From positions 1 to 35,217 of the forward strand of contig QBLT01000017.1 of NCBI GenBank assembly GCA_003249105.1: DNA of 35,217 bases, in the 5' to 3' direction. The DNA comes from Leptolyngbya sp. (GTDB taxonomy: Bacteria > Cyanobacteriota > Cyanobacteriia > Phormidesmidales > Phormidesmidaceae). The notes beneath the pieces were generated by a model that saw only the letters and a list, made by a program, of their open reading frames with translations, was not told the origin of the DNA and searched no databases. Positions 1 through 7,989 of this stretch are shown here, in pieces; the stretch's first letter is position 1; every line of letters starts with the position of its first letter. Both the position numbers and the translations under genes were made by a program.

Positions 1-245
1 GTGCAGTGCCCGCCCCCCGTTTTCTCGTAGCCCACTAGCAGCACATCGGCAGCCTTAAGCATAGCGTCGGCCGTGCCCACCACCGCCGGAAAGCTCTCCG
101 TCGATACCATCCCCAGAGCTGCACCGCGATACTTGTCGCGCCGCTGGGCCTCTTTTTGACCTGGCGCGGGGGTAGCTAGCGTCAACCGCTTGGGCGTGCC
201 GGACTTGAGGTCAAGGGGCGAGGCTAGTTTGCCGTCGGGTTGCAT
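1..245 (-). CDS. ccmO: Carboxysome shell protein CcmO, N-terminal part (cut by window edge)
   Basis: This is the first 81 codons of a bacterial microcompartment (BMC) shell protein; the rest lies beyond base 1. After a basic, proline-rich leader of about 42 residues comes the start of a BMC fold, with [19 protein letters not shown] followed by [14 protein letters not shown], which matches the first of the two BMC domains of CcmO. CcmO is a tandem-BMC protein of the beta-carboxysome shell and is normally encoded straight after ccmN, as here, with 36 bases between them. The ATG at 245 is preceded by AGAGG about 7 bases upstream. The leader before the first BMC domain looks longer than in the CcmO sequences I remember. 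A ccmK paralogue is the alternative, but the leader and the position after ccmN argue for CcmO. Confidence 0.85.
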   Translation of the reverse strand, partial: MQPDGKLASPLDLKSGTPKRLTLATPAPGQKEAQRRDKYRGAALGMVSTESFPAVVGTADAMLKAADVLLVGYEKTGGGHC

Positions 246-281
246 AGGGTGCCTCTGCACAGGGGTGTCTGCCTCTCCATT

Positions 282-899
282 CTAGGGCCTGTCCACTGGG
301 CTAGCGCCATTGAGCGCCTGACGTTGGGGAAATAGGGTGGCCAGCAGGCGATTTACCTGGGTTTTGCCGTAGACGGAGGAGCCGTTTCCGCCATTATTCT
401 GGGTGCCATTCCTGGGAATACTACCATTTTGAGCCGGTTTGCCCTGGGCGTTGTTGTCCGCTCCGTTGAGCACCTCAGCAGTTCCACGGGTGGAATGGTT
501 AGAGCCAGAACCATTGCTCTGGGACTCCTGAACATCTGAAGTCTGACTTAAATCGCCCAGTAGGGATCCTGGTGCGATCGCCTGGGAAGCCCCCACCGTA
601 GGGTTGATCAGGGTGCTATTGGCCCCAATACAGGTGTGTTGGCCAATGGAGCCATGGCCCACCACCAGCACACCACTGCCCAAACTCGCCCCTGGCTCAA
701 TGATCAAATCGCCTTGGCGGGCCTGCACCACCACATCGGCTCCCAAACAGACGCCCGCTGAAATCACCAGACGACAGCCGGGGGCAGCTCCTAGCAGCAC
801 CCCAGGTGCGATCGCCACTCCAGGTGCTAAATCCACATCTCCCTGGATGTAGCCATGGGTCGGCTGAGCGATCGCCTGGGCTGGTACTGCCACGGTCAA
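282..899 (-). CDS. ccmN: Carboxysome assembly adaptor CcmN
   Basis: The protein has 205 residues. Residues 15-115 form a left-handed beta-helix of hexapeptide type (repeated I/V/L-G-x-x-x motifs such as APGVAIAPGVLLGAAPG). A low-complexity Asn/Gly/Ser linker (about 120-172) follows, then a C-terminal amphipathic helix containing VNRLLATLFPQRQAL. In the CcmN family the beta-helix binds CcmM and the terminal helix is the encapsulation peptide that recruits CcmK shell proteins, so the protein bridges the RuBisCO-CcmM core and the shell. All three parts are visible here. It begins 18 bases after the ccmM stop, in the same operon. The start is uncertain: TTG at 899 or GTG at 893, neither with a strong ribosome binding site. 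Confidence 0.93.
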   Translation of the reverse strand: MTVAVPAQAIAQPTHGYIQGDVDLAPGVAIAPGVLLGAAPGCRLVISAGVCLGADVVVQARQGDLIIEPGASLGSGVLVVGHGSIGQHTCIGANSTLINPTVGASQAIAPGSLLGDLSQTSDVQESQSNGSGSNHSTRGTAEVLNGADNNAQGKPAQNGSIPRNGTQNNGGNGSSVYGKTQVNRLLATLFPQRQALNGASPVDRP

Positions 900-917
900 A
901 GGTTGGGTGAGAGGTCT

Positions 918-2246
918 CTAAGGTCGCTGAATAGTGGCTTCATGCACTCGTTTTTTCACCTTGGGATCGATGCCCACCAGGCGCACGTAGTGACCAGAGT
1001 GACTCCGCAGCTGCGACTCTAGAGCGTTAAGCACATCCGAGGCCCGACTGCCCTCTAGCATGCCGGCATTTTGCCAAGCACCACTGCGATAGCGCCGCAC
1101 ATCGGCATGCTCAAGGCTGAGGCGATAGCCCTGGTTAAAGAGCTGCTGCACCTGCTGCACGACTTCCTGGGGAAGACCACCCAGGGGAGCTGCCCCATTG
1201 CCGGTCGGGGCGCTAGAGCTGGAGTAAGAGGGAGAAGGAGCAGTAGGTGCCGACTTCGAACCGGGGCGCTGCACGGTAACTGCCGCCACCCGTCGCTTAG
1301 CTTTAGGGTCAATGCCAAATACCCGCACATACTCGTTGGGGTGCTCGGCCACACAGGCGTTGATAGCGCCTAAAACATCACCCTCACGGTTGCTGGTAAT
1401 GGTCTTGCAAGACTGCCAAACATTGCTGTTGTAGCGGCGAGCATCGGCGTGTTCTGCCCCCACGTGATACCCCTGGCTGAGCCACTGGCGCACCTGCTGA
1501 GCTACGTCGCCGCTGGCCTGAGTCGAACCGCCGCTGGAACTTGGAGCAGCATAGGAGGCACTAGAAGCTCCGGAGTGGGAACTCCCTGACGCTGGCCTGC
1601 CATCGGGGCGCTGAATGGTGATGGGTGCCACGCGGCATTTCGCCTTGGGGTCAATGCCAAACAGGCGCACATATTCGCCCGAGTGCTCGGCCAGGCAGCG
1701 CTCAAGGGCACCAAACACCTCACCCTCGCGGGACGACTGAATGGGGGAGCAGGTTTGCCACACGTTGCTGCTGTAGCGGCGAGAGTCGGCATGCTCGGTG
1801 CCAATCCGGTAGCCCTGGCTGAGGTACTGACGCACCTGCTGCACCACCTCTGGCGACAGGGGGCCGCTAGCCACCGCCGGAGCTGGGCGGTGGCCACCAT
1901 TGCCACCGTTGTTAGACTGGCTTGAATAACTAGAATGGGTTGCCCCCGCACCACTGTTGGCGACCGCCTTGCCGTCGGCCCGCTGAATGGTGATGGGGGC
2001 GACCCGCTGCTTGGCCCTCGGATCGATACCGAACAGGCGCACGTACTCACCCGAGTGCTCAGCCAGGCAGTTTTCGATCGCAGCCAGCACCTCAGACTCG
2101 CGCTGGGACTGAACTGGACTACAGGTTTGCCAAACGCCACTGCGATAGCGGCGAGAATCGGCGTGCTCGGTGCCAATGGTGAAGCCCTGGGCCAGGTACT
2201 GACGGACCCGCTGGACAACGTCGGGGGGTAGCAGTTGAGAAGTCAT
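918..2246 (-). other. ccmM: Possible internal start giving a short, SSUL-only CcmM (M35-like)
   Basis: An in-frame ATG at 2246 lies just before the first SSUL repeat (MTSQLLPPDVVQRVR) and after the linker that ends the anhydrase-like domain. In Synechococcus elongatus a short CcmM made from an internal start is essential for RuBisCO packing. The product here would be 442 residues with all four repeats. Upstream lies only a weak purine stretch (GGATTAGG, about 6 bases away), so this rests on position and family knowledge rather than a strong ribosome binding site. Confidence 0.5.
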
Positions 2247-2882
2247 AGTGCCTAATCCATCGCGTTCGGTTGAGTGTGCTGTGGTATCTAAAGACGCTGC
2301 GCTAGCTGACCCGCCGAGAGGGGGCGCATAGCCGGGCGTTCCTGCGAGTTCCCTGATAAGGGCAATATCAATGGGGCCAACGTCGCGCAGGGCGTCGGCC
2401 TGGTGCTGCTGGGTAATCACTGCCCCCGAGGGAATCAGCTTGCCGGGCGGCACATCCACGTCCTGAACGAGGGCGTGCATCATCACAACGCATCCGGCTC
2501 CCAGTCGAGCATTGAACAGGGTTGAGCGAAAGCCGATGAAACAGTCGGCACCAATGTAGACCGGGCTCTGCACCAGCGCTTTATGGGTGAGCATGGCGCG
2601 ATCGCCTACCCAGACTGCCCAGGGGCTGCGATCGTCTCCCAGCACCTGCCCCTGGGCGCGTCCATATACTGTGGCCCCCTCCTGCAAGGTGCTGTCAGCG
2701 CCGAGCCGCACAGGGGAACCAGGGTCGGCCCGCACCACCGACCCAGCGGCCAAAACGGCCCCAGGATCGACGCGAACCTGCCCCTGCACCTGGGCCAACC
2801 CATGTACCCGGGCCGACGGCCCCGATGACTGCTGCGAACCCCATGCCTGAGTCGGAGATGCCGCTGGTGTGCGGATCGCCAT
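918..2882 (-). CDS. ccmM: Carboxysome scaffold CcmM with four RuBisCO small-subunit-like repeats
   Basis: The protein has 654 residues. Residues 1-185 are a gamma-carbonic-anhydrase-like beta-helix, followed by four small-subunit-like (SSUL) repeats at about 217-305, 340-425, 455-540 and 567-653, separated by Ser/Gly/Pro linkers. CcmM condenses RuBisCO into the procarboxysome through the SSUL repeats and binds CcmN and carbonic anhydrase through the N-terminal domain. Repeats 1-3 each carry two cysteines 18 residues apart, the redox pair known from this family; repeat 4 has none. In the anhydrase domain only one of three expected zinc histidines remains (His100); the others read Tyr73 and Gln105. 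The ATG at 2882 is chosen because GGGAGGA lies 9 bases upstream; an in-frame TTG at 2900 lies upstream of that site. Met213 (2246) could start a short form lacking the anhydrase domain. Confidence 0.96.
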   Translation of the reverse strand: MAIRTPAASPTQAWGSQQSSGPSARVHGLAQVQGQVRVDPGAVLAAGSVVRADPGSPVRLGADSTLQEGATVYGRAQGQVLGDDRSPWAVWVGDRAMLTHKALVQSPVYIGADCFIGFRSTLFNARLGAGCVVMMHALVQDVDVPPGKLIPSGAVITQQHQADALRDVGPIDIALIRELAGTPGYAPPLGGSASAASLDTTAHSTERDGLGTMTSQLLPPDVVQRVRQYLAQGFTIGTEHADSRRYRSGVWQTCSPVQSQRESEVLAAIENCLAEHSGEYVRLFGIDPRAKQRVAPITIQRADGKAVANSGAGATHSSYSSQSNNGGNGGHRPAPAVASGPLSPEVVQQVRQYLSQGYRIGTEHADSRRYSSNVWQTCSPIQSSREGEVFGALERCLAEHSGEYVRLFGIDPKAKCRVAPITIQRPDGRPASGSSHSGASSASYAAPSSSGGSTQASGDVAQQVRQWLSQGYHVGAEHADARRYNSNVWQSCKTITSNREGDVLGAINACVAEHPNEYVRVFGIDPKAKRRVAAVTVQRPGSKSAPTAPSPSYSSSSAPTGNGAAPLGGLPQEVVQQVQQLFNQGYRLSLEHADVRRYRSGAWQNAGMLEGSRASDVLNALESQLRSHSGHYVRLVGIDPKVKKRVHEATIQRP

Positions 2883-3007
2883 TACCGTACATCCTCCCAA
2901 AAAAACCCCGACTAACTAGCTGCCTGACCGCAGACATACGCTAACTATGGGGAGAGTGTAGTCTCTGCTTGCGCAAGCTGAACTGAGCCGCCCAGGATAA
3001 ACGTCAG

Positions 3008-3310
3008 CTAGCTAAAATCGTCTCGCTTATTGTAGAGATTGCCGCTGTCGAGACTTACGGTATCGACAATGGCAATCACAGCCGCATCCACAGGACGATT
3101 TTCGTAGCCGTGGTGCTGACGGGCCCCGCTGCCCTGGGTAATCAATACCCATTCGCCGGGGCCAGCCCCCACCACATCGGCGGCTACCGTATAGTCAGGC
3201 AGCAGGTCGCCGGTTTCGCTAATGAGCTGCACCAGTAAAAACTTAGTGCCGCTCAAGCTAGGCTCCTTGCAGGTGCTAACTACCGTGCCACGAACCTTAG
3301 CCAAGAGCAT
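3008..3310 (-). CDS. ccmL: Carboxysome vertex protein CcmL
   Basis: The protein has 100 residues, the normal length for CcmL/EutN pentamers. It opens with MLLAKVRGTVVSTCKEPSL, contains the family stretch DVVGAGPGEWVLITQGSGAR, and ends in VDAAVIAIVDTVSLD. CcmL pentamers cap the vertices of the icosahedral beta-carboxysome shell. The ATG at 3310 sits 6 bases after the ccmK stop, so the two are almost certainly co-transcribed and translationally close. The gap of 125 bases to ccmM contains only a 12-bp palindrome at 2967-2978 (GCTTGCGCAAGC) and the ccmM ribosome binding site. Confidence 0.96.
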   Translation of the reverse strand: MLLAKVRGTVVSTCKEPSLSGTKFLLVQLISETGDLLPDYTVAADVVGAGPGEWVLITQGSGARQHHGYENRPVDAAVIAIVDTVSLDSGNLYNKRDDFS

Positions 3311-3316
3311 AGTGAC

Positions 3317-3655
3317 TTATCTGCCGTAGGGGCGGATGCCGCTGACGCTCTCTCTAAACTGCTCTACCGCTTCGGTGTAGCGAATGGGCAGAACAAACTC
3401 CAGGTTTTCGTGGGGGCGAGCAATGATGTGGGTAGACAGCACTTGGCCGCCATTGACTCGCTTCACATTCTCAATGCCGGCCGCGACAGAAGCCTGTACC
3501 TCAGACACGTCGCCGCGAATGATCACGGTGACGCGGCCACTGCCGATTTTCTCGTAGCCCACCAGGGTAACCCGGGCCGCTTTTACCATCGCGTCAGCGG
3601 CTTCTACCACAGCCGGAAAACCCAGCGTTTCAATCATTCCCACAGCAATCGGCAT
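3317..3655 (-). CDS. ccmK: Major carboxysome shell hexamer protein CcmK (CcmK1/K2 type)
   Basis: The protein has 112 residues and is a single BMC domain: [19 protein letters not shown] at the start, [20 protein letters not shown] in the middle and [20 protein letters not shown] towards the end. CcmK hexamers tile the facets of the carboxysome shell and their central pores pass bicarbonate and sugar phosphates. The tail after [15 protein letters not shown] is about ten residues longer than in CcmK2, which favours the CcmK1 type. The ATG at 3655 is preceded by AAGGAG about 9 bases upstream, a strong ribosome binding site. It is the first gene of the leftward operon. Many beta-cyanobacteria have two ccmK genes here; only one is present, so any paralogue must be elsewhere in the genome. 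Confidence 0.95.
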   Translation of the reverse strand: MPIAVGMIETLGFPAVVEAADAMVKAARVTLVGYEKIGSGRVTVIIRGDVSEVQASVAAGIENVKRVNGGQVLSTHIIARPHENLEFVLPIRYTEAVEQFRESVSGIRPYGR

Positions 3656-3811
3656 AGTCGAAATCTCCTTATAACTCAGGCAATCCTGGATTTACCAACG
3701 CACTTTGTCTGCTGTTCAGGCACAACGAAACGTCCCGAAAAATGACAAGCCGGGAATCACCGCTGGGAAGCAAAAACTTCAGATTGCCCAAAAATTCTTG
3801 ATGACAGATTA

Positions 3812-3840
3812 AGCATAGGTGTCCGTAGTCACTTTTGCAA
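3812..3840 (-). promoter_or_regulatory. Candidate sigma-70 promoter of the ccmK-L-M-N-O operon
   Basis: Read on the minus strand, TTGCAA (3840-3835) and TATGCT (3817-3812) are separated by 17 bases, which fits a principal-sigma promoter. Transcription would begin near 3805 and leave a leader of about 150 bases before ccmK. No start-site data are available, so this rests on sequence match and position only. Confidence 0.35.
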
Positions 3841-3994
3841 TATAAGCCCCAATGATTGTTGCTAATGTTGAATATTATTAAAGCTTATGACGCAAAGGTT
3901 TTTTTCTCGCAATCAATCCACAGGTTTGCAGTAGTGCTCGCTCACCTAGAGCTTGGGCTTTAGACTCTGCTGAAGCGTTGGGCAGTAGCAGGCC

Positions 3995-4044
3995 TTTGGA
4001 GGTTCTAGCACCTCAAAGCCAAGGCAGGGGCTAGAACCTCCAAA
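3995..4044. repeat. Perfect 15-bp inverted repeat with a competing shorter hairpin
   Basis: TTTGGAGGTTCTAGC at 3995-4009 is the exact reverse complement of 4030-4044, with a 20-base loop. The left arm can instead pair with the loop: CTTTGGAGGT (3994-4003) with ACCTCAAAG (4010-4018), one bulged G, six-base loop. The two folds exclude each other. No T-run follows on either strand, so neither is a classical terminator. It could be a leader RNA switch, a paired protein site, or a small dispersed palindromic repeat. Confidence 0.6.
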
Positions 4045-4278
4045 TTCCTTGATCCTCAAGATGAATCCTCTGGATCACGTTGTGATTTCTAATCGATCGC
4101 CTCAGAAGTTTTTATGAGTTCTCTCGCTAAACTCACGGCGCGCAGGCCGACCCCCCTCAGGTAATCAGGTAGAATAGCAAAACGCTCTGAAATAGAGGCA
4201 AAGGGGCCTAAAAGTTTGTCCTGCTAACGCTGGGGAGAGCCGTGCTCAGCTCGGCAGATTCTGTAGTGGGTCTGGGGC

Positions 4279-4301
4279 AGTTAATGGCTAATTAATTAAC
4301 T
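4279..4301. promoter_or_regulatory. Palindromic operator candidate (LysR-type T-N11-A form)
   Basis: AGTTAA (4279-4284) and TTAACT (4296-4301) are perfect inverted arms separated by 11 bases, with an inner TTAATTAA (4292-4299). This matches the T-N11-A layout typical of LysR-type regulator sites, and it lies about 220 bases before ndhF3. NdhR/CcmR and CmpR are LysR-type proteins known to control CO2-uptake operons, so they are the natural candidates. The identity of the regulator is inference. Confidence 0.4.
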
Positions 4302-4518
4302 GTCGGCTTTAGGTCTGATGCTATGGGCTGCGCTTTAGATTGTGCAGCTGTGGATAAGGTGCTGCGATCATCCATCAGTGAGCAGGTGGGGCTATGGGGC
4401 TGCGATCGCTTCGCCGGGCTGCTGAGCTGGCTCTAGATTGTAGGTAGTTGTGGCCTTTGGTCTGCTAAACCGTCGCCGTTGGAGATAAGCATTTAAGGTG
4501 TTGCCAGAGAACGTCGGG

Positions 4519-6354
4519 ATGACCCATTTTTTTGTCGAAACCAGCTGGCTGCTGCCGATGTACGGCCTGATTGGGGCCCTGCTGTCGCTGCCCTGGTCCA
4601 CGGGCTTGATTCGCCGCACCGGCCCTCGACCATCGGCCTATCTCAACATTGTGATGACCCTGGTGTCCTTTGTTCATGGGCTGATGGCGTTTCGCGGCAT
4701 TTGGAATCAGGGTCCGCAGGAGCTGCTGTTCTCCTGGTTTGACTTTGCCGATCTACACCTCACCCTGGCCCTCGACATTTCGGTGCTCAACCTGGGTGCC
4801 CTGGAGCTGATTACCGGCCTCAGTCTGCTGGCCCAGGTCTTTGCCCTCGGCTATTTAGAGAAAGACTGGGCCTTGGCTCGCTTTTATTCCCTGATGGGGG
4901 TTTTTGAAGCCGCTATGAGCGGGCTGGTGTTGAGTGGCTCGCTGTTTGTCTCCTACTCGCTGCTGGAGATGCTGACCCTGTCCACCTACCTGCTGGTGGG
5001 TTTCTGGTATGCCCAACCCCTGGTGGTGACCGCTGCCCGCGACGCCTTCTTGACTAAGCGCATTGGCGACGTGCTGCTGCTAATGGGAGTAGTTGCCCTG
5101 GCTTGTCTGGCGGGTAGCCTTAATTTCAACGACTTATACGAGTGGGTCAAGGTAGAAAATCTGCCCCCGGCCATGGCCACTCTCCTGGGGCTGGCGCTGA
5201 TCGCTGGGCCGATTGGTAAATGCGCCCAGTTTCCCCTCCACCTGTGGCTCGATGAAGCCATGGAAGGCCCAAACCCAGCCTCGATTTTGCGGAACTCAGT
5301 GGTGGTGACCTGCGGTGCCTACATTCTGATTCGCCTACAGCCGATTGTGGTGCTGTCGCCGATCGCCCTGGGCACGCTGGTGGTGCTGGGTACGGTGACG
5401 GCTCTGGGTGGGTCTTTGGTTGCCCTGGCCCAGATCGATCTAAAGCGCACGTTTTCCTACTCCACCAGTGCCTACCTAGGGCTGGTGTTTATTGCCGTTG
5501 GCACGACCTGGCCGGGGGTGGCGCTGATTTTGCTGCTCACCCACGCCGTGTCTAAGGCGCTAATCTTCATGGCTGTGGGGTCGATCATTACGACCACCAA
5601 CTGCCAAACCCTCACAGAACTGGGCGGATTGGGGAGAAAAATGCCGGCGACTACCCTGGCGTTTGTGACCGGCGCTCTGGGGATGGTCGGCGTGGTGCCC
5701 CTGGGCTGCTTCTGGGGGTTGCGGATGGGGGCTGATTTTCTCAGTCGTGACTATCCGCTGCTGACGCTGGTGTTTCTGCTGGTCAACGGGCTCACCGCTC
5801 TTAACCTGACGCGGGTGTTTCGGCTGGTGTTTTTGGGGGCATCTCAGCCCAAAACCCGTCGCGCTCCAGAGGTGCCGTGGCAGATGGCGGTACCGATGAT
5901 CACCCTGTCGGTGATTACGCTGCTGCTGCCGCTGATCATGGGCAAGCTGCTGGTGTTGCCCCCTTGGCAGTACATCAATGTGCCGATCGCGTTGCTGACC
6001 CTGGCGTCGGGCTGGGTGGGCGTGGCGGTGGGGGCGACGGTGCCCCTGTCAAAATCGCTGGCGCGATCGCTCAATCGCCCCCTGCGCATTGCCCAAGACC
6101 TGCTGGCCTATGACTTCTATACCGAGCGCCTCTACGACAAAACTGTGGTGGCGGCGGTGTCTACCCTGGCCCGGTTTAGCAGCTGGTTTGACCAGTACGT
6201 GGTCGATGGCCTGGTCAACGGGGTAGGCTTGGCCTCGCTATTTGGCGGTGAGGGGCTTAAGTACAGCGCCTCGGGCCAGTCGCAGCTCTACCTGCTGACC
6301 ATCTTTGCCGGGGTGGGGCTGATCGGAATTTTCATGACCTGGACGCTTTGGTAA
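4519..6354 (+). CDS. ndhF3: NDH-1MS subunit NdhF3 (inducible CO2 uptake)
   Basis: The protein has 611 residues and is an NdhF/NuoL-type antiporter-like membrane subunit with many transmembrane helices. Family segments include FVETSWLLPMYGLIGALLSL at the start, GPIGKCAQFPLHLWLDEAMEG (lysine and histidines of the proton channel) and HAVSKALIFMAVGSI. Together with NdhD3 and CupA it forms the distal arm of the inducible NDH-1MS complex, which hydrates CO2 to bicarbonate at the thylakoid membrane using redox-driven proton pumping. The short RRTGPRP motif near residue 40 fits the NdhF3 type rather than respiratory NdhF1. I prefer ATG 4519, which matches the usual start of NdhF3; a GTG at 4498 in the same frame has GGAG 13 bases upstream and cannot be excluded. 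It is the first gene of the operon. Confidence 0.94.
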   Translation: MTHFFVETSWLLPMYGLIGALLSLPWSTGLIRRTGPRPSAYLNIVMTLVSFVHGLMAFRGIWNQGPQELLFSWFDFADLHLTLALDISVLNLGALELITGLSLLAQVFALGYLEKDWALARFYSLMGVFEAAMSGLVLSGSLFVSYSLLEMLTLSTYLLVGFWYAQPLVVTAARDAFLTKRIGDVLLLMGVVALACLAGSLNFNDLYEWVKVENLPPAMATLLGLALIAGPIGKCAQFPLHLWLDEAMEGPNPASILRNSVVVTCGAYILIRLQPIVVLSPIALGTLVVLGTVTALGGSLVALAQIDLKRTFSYSTSAYLGLVFIAVGTTWPGVALILLLTHAVSKALIFMAVGSIITTTNCQTLTELGGLGRKMPATTLAFVTGALGMVGVVPLGCFWGLRMGADFLSRDYPLLTLVFLLVNGLTALNLTRVFRLVFLGASQPKTRRAPEVPWQMAVPMITLSVITLLLPLIMGKLLVLPPWQYINVPIALLTLASGWVGVAVGATVPLSKSLARSLNRPLRIAQDLLAYDFYTERLYDKTVVAAVSTLARFSSWFDQYVVDGLVNGVGLASLFGGEGLKYSASGQSQLYLLTIFAGVGLIGIFMTWTLW

Positions 6355-6363
6355 CGGTTGGCG

Positions 6364-7989
6364 ATGCTGAGTGCACTGATTTTAATTCCGCTGGTGGCGG
6401 CCCTGGTGCTGATTCTGTGGCCGGGCAAGCTAGAGGCGCAAACTGCTAAAGTCGTGAGCGGTATTGGTTTGGCCCTCACCCTGGCTTTGATCGGCTTTTT
6501 GGCCAGCCGCTTTGAGCTGGCCACGCCGGGATTCCAGTTTGAGGAACTGCTGCCCTGGGTCGAGCCCCTGGGGTTAAGCTATCGCCTGGGCCTCGACGGG
6601 CTGTCGCTGCCGCTGCTGGCGGTGAATAGCCTGCTGAGCCTGGTGGCGATCTACATCAGCGAACCCACTCTGCACCGCACGCGGCTCTACTACGTGCTGC
6701 TGCTGGTGATCAACAGCGCCGTGGCTGGGGCGTTTTTGGCGGCTAACCTGCTGCTGTTCTTTATCTTTTACGAGTTAGAGCTGATTCCGCTGTACCTGCT
6801 GATTGCCATCTGGGGCGGGTCGCGGCGGGGCTACGCGGCTACCAAGTTTTTGATCTACACCGCCCTGTCGGGGGTGCTGATTTTAGGGGCCTTTTTGGGC
6901 CTGGTGTGGCTGTCGGGCAACACCAGCTTTGACTACGACAGCGGTTTAGCAGCAGCCCTACCCCTGGCCCAGCAGGTTTCTCTACTGGTGGCGCTGCTGA
7001 TCGGCTTTGGCATCAAGGTGCCGCTGTTTCCATTCCACACCTGGCTGCCCGATGCCCACGTGGAGGCGTCAACGCCAGTGTCAGTACTGCTGGCGGGGGT
7101 GCTGCTGAAGCTGGGCACCTACGGCGTGGTGCGCTTTGGCCTGGGTCTGCTGCCGGACGCCTGGATGGCTCTGGCCCCCTGGCTGGCGACCTGGGCCGTG
7201 ATCAGCGTGCTCTATGGGTCGCTGGCGGCGATCGCTCAAACCGACATGAAAAAAATGGTCGCCTACAGCTCCATCGGCCACATGGGCTACGTGCTGCTGG
7301 CGGCGGCGGCCTCCACCCCAGTGAGTATCGTAGCGACGGTATTTCAAATGATTAGCCACGGGCTGATTTCGGCGCTGCTGTTTTTGCTGGTGGGGGTGGT
7401 GTACAAGGCCACGGGCACCCGCGACATGACCGTGCTGCGCGGTCTGCTCAATCCCGAGCGGGGTTTGCCCTTTGTGGGGTCGATGATGATCCTGGGGGTG
7501 ATGGCCAGCGCCGGTATTCCCGGTATGGTGGGATTTATTTCTGAGTTTCTGGTGTTTCGCGGCAGCTTCTTGATCTTTCCGGTGCAGACGCTGCTGTGCA
7601 TGGTGGGCTCGGGCCTGACGGCGGTGTATTTTTTGCTGATGGTGAACCGGGTCTTCTTTGGCCGACTGGCGATCGCACCCCCTACCGTCGCGCCCCAGCT
7701 CGATATTGAGCTGCCCTCGGTGACCTGGCGCGATCGCGCCCCCGCCTTGGGCCTGGCCGTGCTGATTATCGCCTTTGGGCTACAGCCCAACTGGCTGGCC
7801 CGCTGGAGCGAGAACGTCACCCTGGCACTGCACCAGCCCTACCAAGGCTTCGTGCAGGCCAGAACCCAGTTTGCCCCCACAGCCCTACCCGCCGTGGCCG
7901 ATACTCGCTTGGTTAATCCGGCTCTAGCCCTGCCAATTCCCGCTTCCCCTGTCTTTGCAGACCCCAGTGCTGAGATCTCCCTGCCATGA
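6364..7989 (+). CDS. ndhD3: NDH-1MS subunit NdhD3
   Basis: The protein has 541 residues and is an NdhD/NuoM-type antiporter-like subunit with about 14 membrane helices. Diagnostic stretches are FFIFYELELIPLYLLIAIWG (conserved glutamate and charged residues), FGIKVPLFPFHTWLPDAHVE (key lysine and histidine) and KKMVAYSSIGHMGYV. The pairing with ndhF3 and cupA identifies it as the NdhD3 form of the high-affinity CO2-uptake complex. It begins 9 bases after ndhF3. I choose ATG 6364 (MLSALILIPL) over an in-frame TTG at 6358 because it fits the family start. Its stop overlaps the cupA start in ATGA, which implies translational coupling. The last 50 residues after the final helix are a Pro/Ala-rich tail. 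Confidence 0.95.
   Translation: MLSALILIPLVAALVLILWPGKLEAQTAKVVSGIGLALTLALIGFLASRFELATPGFQFEELLPWVEPLGLSYRLGLDGLSLPLLAVNSLLSLVAIYISEPTLHRTRLYYVLLLVINSAVAGAFLAANLLLFFIFYELELIPLYLLIAIWGGSRRGYAATKFLIYTALSGVLILGAFLGLVWLSGNTSFDYDSGLAAALPLAQQVSLLVALLIGFGIKVPLFPFHTWLPDAHVEASTPVSVLLAGVLLKLGTYGVVRFGLGLLPDAWMALAPWLATWAVISVLYGSLAAIAQTDMKKMVAYSSIGHMGYVLLAAAASTPVSIVATVFQMISHGLISALLFLLVGVVYKATGTRDMTVLRGLLNPERGLPFVGSMMILGVMASAGIPGMVGFISEFLVFRGSFLIFPVQTLLCMVGSGLTAVYFLLMVNRVFFGRLAIAPPTVAPQLDIELPSVTWRDRAPALGLAVLIIAFGLQPNWLARWSENVTLALHQPYQGFVQARTQFAPTALPAVADTRLVNPALALPIPASPVFADPSAEISLP

Larger units (their letters stand above)
3656..4518. other. Divergent intergenic region between the ccm and ndhF3 operons
   Basis: About 860 bases separate two divergent CO2-concentrating operons, with no convincing gene on either strand. 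From left to right it holds the ccmK ribosome binding site, a candidate ccm promoter (3812-3840), an AT-rich stretch (about 3840-3905), a perfect 15-bp inverted repeat (3995-4044), a LysR-type-looking palindrome (4279-4301), and the leader of ndhF3. In other cyanobacteria ndhF3-ndhD3-cupA is controlled by the LysR-type regulators NdhR/CcmR and CmpR. The length suggests both operons have long leaders or several regulatory sites. Confidence 0.7.

Noticed and set aside
1502-2218. Long alternative open frame (238 codons) within ccmM on the same strand
   Set aside because: It is a shifted reading of the repeated, GC-rich SSUL segments; the ccmM frame has clear family matches along its whole length.
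2967-2978. 12-bp palindrome GCTTGCGCAAGC between ccmL and ccmM
   Set aside because: Short, without a loop long enough for a stable hairpin and without other operator context.
3410-3745. Open frame of 111 codons antisense to ccmK extending into its leader
   Set aside because: It covers the conserved ccmK gene and its ribosome binding site and has no family resemblance.
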